Shown: one piece after another, positions 58,035-64,000 of the stretch
How the letters are laid out: each line of letters starts with the position of its first letter
How positions within the stretch are numbered: the first letter of the stretch is position 1
Notes under the pieces: generated by a model
The model's database searches: none
Seen by the model: the letters and a program-made list of their open reading frames with translations, nothing else
What the model was told of the DNA's origin: nothing
From: Clusia tigrina
Taxonomy: Eukaryota > Arthropoda > Insecta > Diptera > Clusiidae
Direction of reading: 5' to 3'
NCBI GenBank assembly: GCA_920105625.2
Contig: OV050031.1
Location: 71,309,995-71,373,994, forward strand
DNA length: 64,000 nucleotides
Translations under genes and position numbers: made by a program

Positions 58035-60189
58035 GATTGGGGGAGGTCTGCTGCCTTCTCTATGCCTATATCTACTCCTATCGTCCTCAGTCGGCGTCCC
58101 AGTCGGTGTCGCAGCTTCTGTCAGCGTCTCTGTAGGCGAATCAGTCGCTGCCGCTGTCGAGTGGGGGGACTGCTGCATTCTCTATGCCTATATCTACTCC
58201 TATCTGCATCAGTCGGCGTCTCAGTCGGCGTCGCAGCCTCTGGCAGCGTCTCTGTAGGCGTCTCAGTCGCTGCCGCTGTCGATTGGGGTGTCTGCTGTTT
58301 TCTCTATGCCTATATCTACTCCTATCTTCCTCAGTCGGCGTCTCAGTTGGCGTCGCAGCCTCTGTCAGCACCTCTGTAGGCGTCTCAGTCGCTGCCGCTG
58401 TCGATTGGGGGAGGTCTGCTGCCTTCTCTATGCCAATATCTACCCCTCTCTGCCTCAGTCGGCGTCTCAGTAGGCGTCGCCGCCTCTGTCAGCGTCTCTG
58501 AAGGCATCTCAGTCGCTGCCGCTGTCGATTGGGGGGTATTCTGCCTTCTCTATGCCTATATTTACCCCTATCTGCCTCAGTCCGCGGCGCAGACTCTGTC
58601 AGCGTCTCTGTAAGCGTCTCAGTCGAAGCCGCTATTGATTGGGGGGGTATGCTGCCTTCTCTATGCCTATATCTACCCCTACCTGCCTCAGTCGGCGTCT
58701 CAGTCGGCGTCGCAGCCTCTGTCAGCTTCTCTGTAGGCGTCTCAGTCGCTGCCGCTGTCGATTGGGGTGTCTGCTGTTTTCTCTATGCCTATATCTACTC
58801 CTATCTTCCTCAGTCGGCATCTCAGTTGGCGTCGCAGCCTCTGTCAGCGCCTCTGTAGGCGTCTCAGTCGCTGCCGCTGTCGATTGGGGGAGGTCTGCTG
58901 CCTTCTCTATGCCAATATCTACCCCTCTCTGCCTCAGTCGGGGTCTCAGTCGGCGTTACAGCCTCTGTCAGCGTCTCTGTAGGCGAATCAGTCGATGCCG
59001 CTGTCGATTGGGGGTGTCTGCTGCCTTCTCTATGCCTATATCTACTCCTATCGTCCTCAGTCGGCGTCCCAGTCGGTGTCGCAGCTTCTGTCAGCGTCTC
59101 TGTAGGCGAATCAGTCGCTGCCGCTGTCGAGTGGGGGGACTGCTGCATTCTCTATGCCTATATCTACTCCTATCTGCATCAGTCGGCGTCTCAGTCGGCG
59201 TCAAAGCCTCTGGCAGCGTCTCTGTAGGCGTCTTAGTCGCTGCCTCTGTCGATTGGGTGTTCTGCTGCCTTCTCTATACCTATATCTACCCCTACCTGCC
59301 TCAGTCGGCATCTCAGTTGGCGTCGCAGCCTCTGTCAGCGCCTCTGTAGGCGTCTCAGTCGCTGCCGCTGTCGATTGGGGGTCTGGCGCCTTCTCTATGC
59401 CTATATCTACCCATATATGTCTCAGTCGGCGTCGCAGCCTCTGTCAGCATCTCTGTTGGCGTCTTAGTCGCTGCCGCTGTGGAATGTGGGGGTCTGCTGC
59501 CTTCTCTATGCCTATATCTACCCCTATCTGCCTCAGTCGGCGTCTCAGTAGGCGTCGCTGCCTCTGTCAGCGTCTCTGAAGGCATCTCAGTCGCTGCCGC
59601 TGTCGATTGGGGGTTCTGCTGCCTTCTCTATGCCTATATTTACCCCTATCTGCCTCAGTCCGCGTCGCAGACTCTGTCAGCGTCTCTGTAGGCGTCTCAG
59701 TCGATGCCGCTGTTGATTGGGGGGTATGCTGCCTTCTCTATACCTATATCTACCCATATCTGCCTCAGTCGGCATCTCAGTCGGAGTCGCAGCCTCTGTC
59801 AGCGTCTCTATAGGCGTCTCAGTCGCTGCCGCTGTCGATTGGGGTGTCTGCTGCCTTTTCTATGCCTATATCTACTCCTATCTTCCTCAATCGGCGTCGC
59901 AGCCAATGTCAGCGTCTCTGTAGGCGAATCAGTCGCTGCCGCTGTCGAGTGGGTGGTCTGCTGCCTTCTCTGTGTCTATATCTATCCCTATCTGCATCAG
60001 TCGGCGTCTCAGTGGGCGTCGCAGCCTCTGTAGGCGTCTCAGTCGTTGCTGCTGTCGATTGGGGGGTCTGCTGCTTTCTCTATGCCTATATCTACCCCTA
60101 TCTGCCTCAGTCGGCGTCTCAGTCGGCGTCGCAGCCTCTGTCAGCGTCTCTGTAGGCGTCTCAGTCGCTGCCGCTGTCGATTGAGGGAG
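58035..60189. repeat. Mosaic monomers related to 37 kb and 38-39 kb
   Basis: Positions about 58529-59110 follow 36862-37440 (offset about 21,667), and 59355 onward follows the 38.1-38.9 kb order. Two near-copies with GGGGGGACTGCTGCATTC lie at about 58165 and 59133. No gene is seen. Confidence 0.82.
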
Positions 60190-61293
60190 GTCTGCTGCCT
60201 TCTCTATGCCAATATCTACCCCTCTCTGCCTCAGTCGAGGTCTCAGTCGGCGTCGCAGCCTCTGTCAGCGTCTCTGTAGGCGTCTTAGTCGCTGCCTCTG
60301 TCGATTGGGGGTTCTGCTGCCTTCTCTATACCTATATCTACCCCTACCTGCCGCAGTCGGCATCTCAGTTGGCGTCGCAGCCTCTGTCAGCGCCTCTGTA
60401 GGCGTCTCAGTCGCTGCCGCTGTCGATTGGGGGGTCTAGCGCCTTCTCTATGCCTATATCTACCCATATCTGTCTCAGTCGGCGTCTCAGTCGGCGTCGC
60501 CGCCCCTGTCAGCGTCTCTGAAGGCATCTCAGTCGCTGCCGCTGTCGATTGGGGGTTCTGCTGTCTTCTCTATGCCTATATTTACCCCTATCTGCCTCAG
60601 TCCGCGTCGCAGAGTCTGTCAACGTCTCTGTAGGCGTCTCAGTCGCTGCCGCTGTCGATTGGGTTGTCTGCTGCCTTCTCTATGCCTATATCTACTCCTA
60701 TCTTCCTCAGTCGGCGTCTCAGTCGGCGTCGCAGGCTCTGTCAGCGTCTCTGTATTCGCATCAGTCGCTGCCGCTGTCGAGTGGGTGGTCTGCTGCTTTC
60801 TCTGTGCCTATATCTACCAATATCTGCATCAGTCGGCGTCTCAGTGGGCATCGCAGCCTCTGTAGGCGTCTCAGTCGTTGCTGCTGTCTATTGGGGGGTC
60901 TGCTGCCTTCTCTATGCCTATATCTACCCCTATCTGCTTCAATCGACGTCTCAGTCGGGGACGCAGCCTCTGTCAGCGTCTCTGTTTACGTCTTAGTAGT
61001 TACCGCTGTGGATTGGGGGGTCCGGTGCCTTCTCTATGCCTATATCTACCCCTCTCTGCCTCAGTCGGCGTCTCAGTGGGCGTCGCAGCTTCTGTCAGCG
61101 TCTCTGTAGGCCTCTCAGTCGCTGTCGATTGGGGGTGACTGCTGCCATCTCTATGCGTATATCTACTCCTATCTTCCTCCGTCGGCGTCTCAGTCGGCGT
61201 CGCAGCCTCTGTCAGCGTCTCTGTAGGCATCCCAGTCGCTGTCGCTGTCGATTGAGGGAGGTCTGCTGCCTTCTCTATGCCAATATCTACCCC
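60190..61293. repeat. Block L, copy 2
   Basis: This repeats 54823-55926. Private changes include GGTCTAGCGCC near 60434 (partner GGTCTGGCGCC), CTGCTGTCTTC near 60559 and GCAGAGTCTGTC near 60609. Confidence 0.88.
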
Positions 61294-61664
61294 TCTCTGC
61301 CTCAGTCGGGGTCTCAGTCGGCGTCGCAGCCTCTGTCAGCGTCTCTGTAGGCGTGTTAGTCACTGCCTCTGTCGATTGGGGGTTCTGCTGCCTTCTCTGT
61401 ACCTATATCTACCCCTATCTGCCTCAGTCGGCGTCTCAGTCGGCGTCGCAGCTTCTGTCAGCGTCTCTGTAGGCCTCTCAGTCGCTGTCGATTGGGGGTG
61501 ACTGCTGCCATCTCTATGCGTATATCTACTCCTATTTTCCTCCGTCGGCGTCTCAGTCGGCGTCGCAGTTTCTGTCAGCGTCTCTGTAGGCGAACCAGTC
61601 GCTGCCGCTGTCGAGTGGGGGGTCTGCTGCCTTCTCTATGCCTATATCTACCCCTATCTGCATC
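61294..61664. repeat. Mosaic monomers
   Basis: About three monomers, including a second copy of the GACTGCTGCCATCTC head near 61500. They join block L copy 2 to block G copy 2. Confidence 0.8.
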
Positions 61665-64000
61665 AGTCGGCGTCTCAGTCGGCGTCGCAGCCTCTGTCAG
61701 CGTCTCTGTAGGCCTCTCAGTCGCTGTCGATTGGGGGTGTCTGCTGCCTTCTCTATGCCTATATCTACTCCTATCTTCCTCAGTCGGCGTCTCAGTCGGC
61801 GTCGCAGCTTCTGTCAGCGTCTCTGTAGGCGAATCAGTCGCTGCCGCTGTCGAGTGGGGGGGTCTGCTGCCTTCTCTATGCCCATATCTACCCCTATCTG
61901 CATCAGTCGGCGTCTCAGTGGGCGTCGCAGCCTCTGTTAGCGAACCAGTCGTTGCTGCTGTCGATTGGGGGGTCTGCTGCCTTCTCTATGCCTATATCTA
62001 CCCCTATCTGCTTCATTCGACGTCTCAGTCGGGGTCGCAGCCTCTGTCAGCGTCTATGTTTACGTCTTAGTAGTTGCCGCTGTGGAATGGGGGGTCTGGT
62101 GCCTTCTCTATGCCTATATCTACCCCTCTCTGCCTCAGTCGGCGTCGCAGCCTCTGTCAGCGTCTCTGTAGGCGTCCCAGTCGCTGTCGCTGTCGATTGA
62201 GGGAGGTCTGCTGCCTTCTCTATGCCAATATCTACCCCTCTCTGCCTCAGTCGGGGTCTCAGTCGGCGTCGCAGCCTCTGGCAGCGTCTCTGTAGGCGTC
62301 TTAGTCGCTGCCTCTGTCGATTGGGGTTTCTGCTGCCTTCTCTATACCTATATCTACCCCTACCTGCCTCAGTCGGCATCTCAGTTGGCGTCGCAGCCTC
62401 TGTCAGCGCCTCTGTAGGCGTCTCAGTCGCTGCCGCTGTCGATTGGGGGTCTGGCGCCTTCTCTATGCCTATATCTACCCATATATGTCTCAGTCGGCGT
62501 CGCAGCCTCTGTCAGCATCTCTGTTGGCGTCTCAGTCGCTGCCGCTGTGGAATGTGGGGGTCTGCTGCCTTCTCTATGCCTATATCTACCCCTATCTGCC
62601 TCAGTCGGCGTCTCAGTAGGCGTCGCTGCCTCTGTCAGCGTCTCTGAAGGCATCTCAGTCGCTGCCGCTGTCGATTGGGGGTTCTGCTGCCTTCTCTATG
62701 CCTATATTTACCCCTATCTGCCTCACTCCGCGTCGCAGACTCTGTCAGCGTCTCTGTAGGCGTCTCAGTCGATGCCGCTGTTGATTGGGGGTATGCTGCC
62801 TTCTCTATACCTATATCTACCCCTATCTGCCTCAGTCGGCGTCTCAGTCGGCGTCGCAGCCTCTGTCAGCGTCTCTATAGGCGTCTCAGTCGCTGCCGCT
62901 GTCGATTGGGGTGTCTGCTGCCTTCTCTATGCCTATATCTACTCCTATCTTCCTCAGTCGGCGTCTCAGTCGGCGTCGCAGCCACTGTCAGCGTCTCTGT
63001 AGGCGCATCAGTCGCTACCGCTGTCGAGTGGGTGGTCTGCTGCCTTCTCTGTGTCTATATCTATCCCTATCTGCATCAGTCGGCGTCTCAGTGGGCGTCG
63101 CAGCCTCTGTAGGCGTCTCAGTCGTTGCTGCTGTCGATTGGGGGGTCTGCTGCCTTCTCTATGCCTATATCTACTCCTATCTTCCTCAGTCGGCGTCTCA
63201 GTCGGCGTCGCAGCCACTGTCAGCGTCTCTGTAGGCGCATCAGTCGCTACCGCTGTCGAGTGGGTGGTCTGCTGCCTTCTCTGTGTCTATATCTATCCCT
63301 ATCTGCCTCAGTCGGCGTCTCAGTCGGCGTCGCAGCCTCTGTCAGCGTCTCTGTAGGCGTCTCAGTCGCTGTCGCTGTCGATTGAGGGAGGTCTGCTGCC
63401 TTCTCTATGCCAATATCTACCCCTCTCTGCCTCAGTCGAGGTCTCAGTCGGCGTCGCAGCCTCTGTCAGCGTCTCTGTAGGCGTCTTAGTCGCTGCCTCT
63501 GTCGATTGGGGGTTCTGCTGCCTTCTCTATACCTATATCTACCGCTACCTGCCTCAGTCGGCATCTCAGTTGGCGTCGCAGCCTCTGTCAGCGCCTCTGT
63601 AGGCGTCTCAGTCGCTGCCGCTGTCGATTGGGGGGTCTGGCGCCTTCTCTATGCCTATATCTACCCATATATGTCTCAGTCGGCGTCTCAGTCGGCGTCG
63701 CCGCCCCTGTCAGCGTCTCTGAAGGCATCTCAGTCGCTGCCGCTGTCGATTGGGGGCTCTGCTGCCTTCTTTATGCCTATATTTACCCCTATCTGCCTCA
63801 GTCCGCGTCGCAGACTCTGTCAGCGTCTCTGTAGGCGTCTCAGTCGCTGCCGCTGTCGATTGGGGTGTCTGCTGCCTTCTCTATGCCTATATCTACTCCT
63901 ATCTTGCTCAGTCGGCGTCTCAGTCGGCGTCGCAGCCTCTGTCAGCGTCTCTGTATTCGCATCAGTCGCTGCCGCTGTCGAGTGGGTGGTCTGCTGCTTT
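61665..64000. repeat. Block G, copy 2 (runs off the window)
   Basis: This is the partner of 45000-47335 at an offset of 16,665. It reaches the last base of the window still matching, so the true copied length is unknown and exceeds 2.3 kb. The near-identity over this distance is higher than for most closer pairs. Confidence 0.92.

Larger units (their letters stand above)
1..64000 (+). repeat. Satellite-like tandem array, about 122-bp monomer, spans entire window
   Basis: The segment CTGCTGCCTTCTCTATGCC and its close variants recur about every 110-134 bp from the first to the last line, always in this orientation. I saw no inverted monomer and no non-repeat interruption. Both window edges fall inside monomers, so the array continues on both sides. 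There is no gene, RNA gene or transposon inside it. Monomers differ by substitutions, 12-bp unit number and G-run length. The size, lack of coding content and multi-level duplication are typical of eukaryotic satellite DNA. Ribosomal intergenic-spacer subrepeats are an alternative, but no rDNA is present and 64 kb would be very long for a spacer. The family itself is not one I recognise. Confidence 0.98.

Noticed and set aside
1..64000. CRISPR array
   Set aside because: Units are 110-134 bp contiguous repeats without unique spacers, and no cas genes are present.
1..64000. Telomeric repeat
   Set aside because: GGGGTAG appears once per monomer on the minus strand within the head, but there is no tandem short telomere motif.
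1..64000. Ribosomal DNA intergenic spacer
   Set aside because: CpG-rich subrepeats occur in spacers, but no rRNA gene sequence is present and 64 kb without one makes this unlikely. Not fully excluded.
1..64000. G-quadruplex array
   Set aside because: Each monomer has a single G-run, about 120 bp from the next, too far apart for ordinary intramolecular quadruplexes. Only the 14-G and 11-G runs could do so alone, and weakly.
1..64000. Transposable element origin of the monomer
   Set aside because: I saw no terminal inverted repeats, target site duplications, poly(A) tail, or transposase or reverse transcriptase fragments in any monomer.
1..64000. CENP-B box in the monomer
   Set aside because: The essential TTCG...CGGG spacing of the 17-bp box is not present in the consensus. 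A centromeric role remains possible without it but is unsupported.

Overview
The whole 64 kb window is one head-to-tail tandem repeat array. No unique sequence is reached at either end, so the array is longer than the window. I find no supportable protein-coding gene, rRNA, tRNA, CRISPR array or mobile element. The unit is a satellite/minisatellite-like monomer of about 122 bp, present in roughly 520-550 copies (estimated from length, not counted), all in the same orientation. This points to a eukaryotic nuclear genome: bacterial and archaeal chromosomes do not normally carry gene-free satellite blocks of this size. I cannot name the organism or the chromosomal position. A heterochromatic, pericentromeric, sex-chromosome or subtelomeric block are all possible.

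Monomer design. A full monomer (clean example 28759-28880) has a 50-bp head and a 72-bp tail. The head holds a G-run of variable length, a GGTCTGCTGCC segment and a CTAT-rich stretch. The tail is six degenerate 12-bp units, most ending in GTC. Length variants of 110, 122, 134 bp and more come from gain or loss of single 12-bp units. G-run length (about 4 to 14) adds further variation. My hand-built consensus is about 61% GC with 10 CpG per 122 bp (observed/expected about 0.9). Much of the variation between monomers is CG to TG or CG to CA.

Layout. Monomers fall into recognisable subtypes that recur in fixed order. Longer blocks are copied on top of this: two overlapping tandem duplications with periods of about 3.86 kb and 3.54 kb (3.1-15.4 kb); a diverged relative of that unit at 21.9-24.0 kb; a 2.55 kb duplication (17.1-21.7 kb); tandem duplications of 502, 489, 598 and 1177 bp; a single-monomer duplication with one difference (57.8-58.0 kb); and dispersed pairs 5.37, 5.99, 15.1 and 16.7 kb apart. 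The 16.7 kb pair (45.0-47.3 and 61.7-64.0 kb) is nearly identical. The intervening stretches are mosaics of the same monomers.

Function. Many long open frames cross the array on both strands. They follow from the composition and the 122-bp period (2 mod 3, so the frame shifts at every monomer) and I do not treat them as genes. What the window does show is a record of satellite evolution by unequal exchange, replication slippage and local homogenisation.
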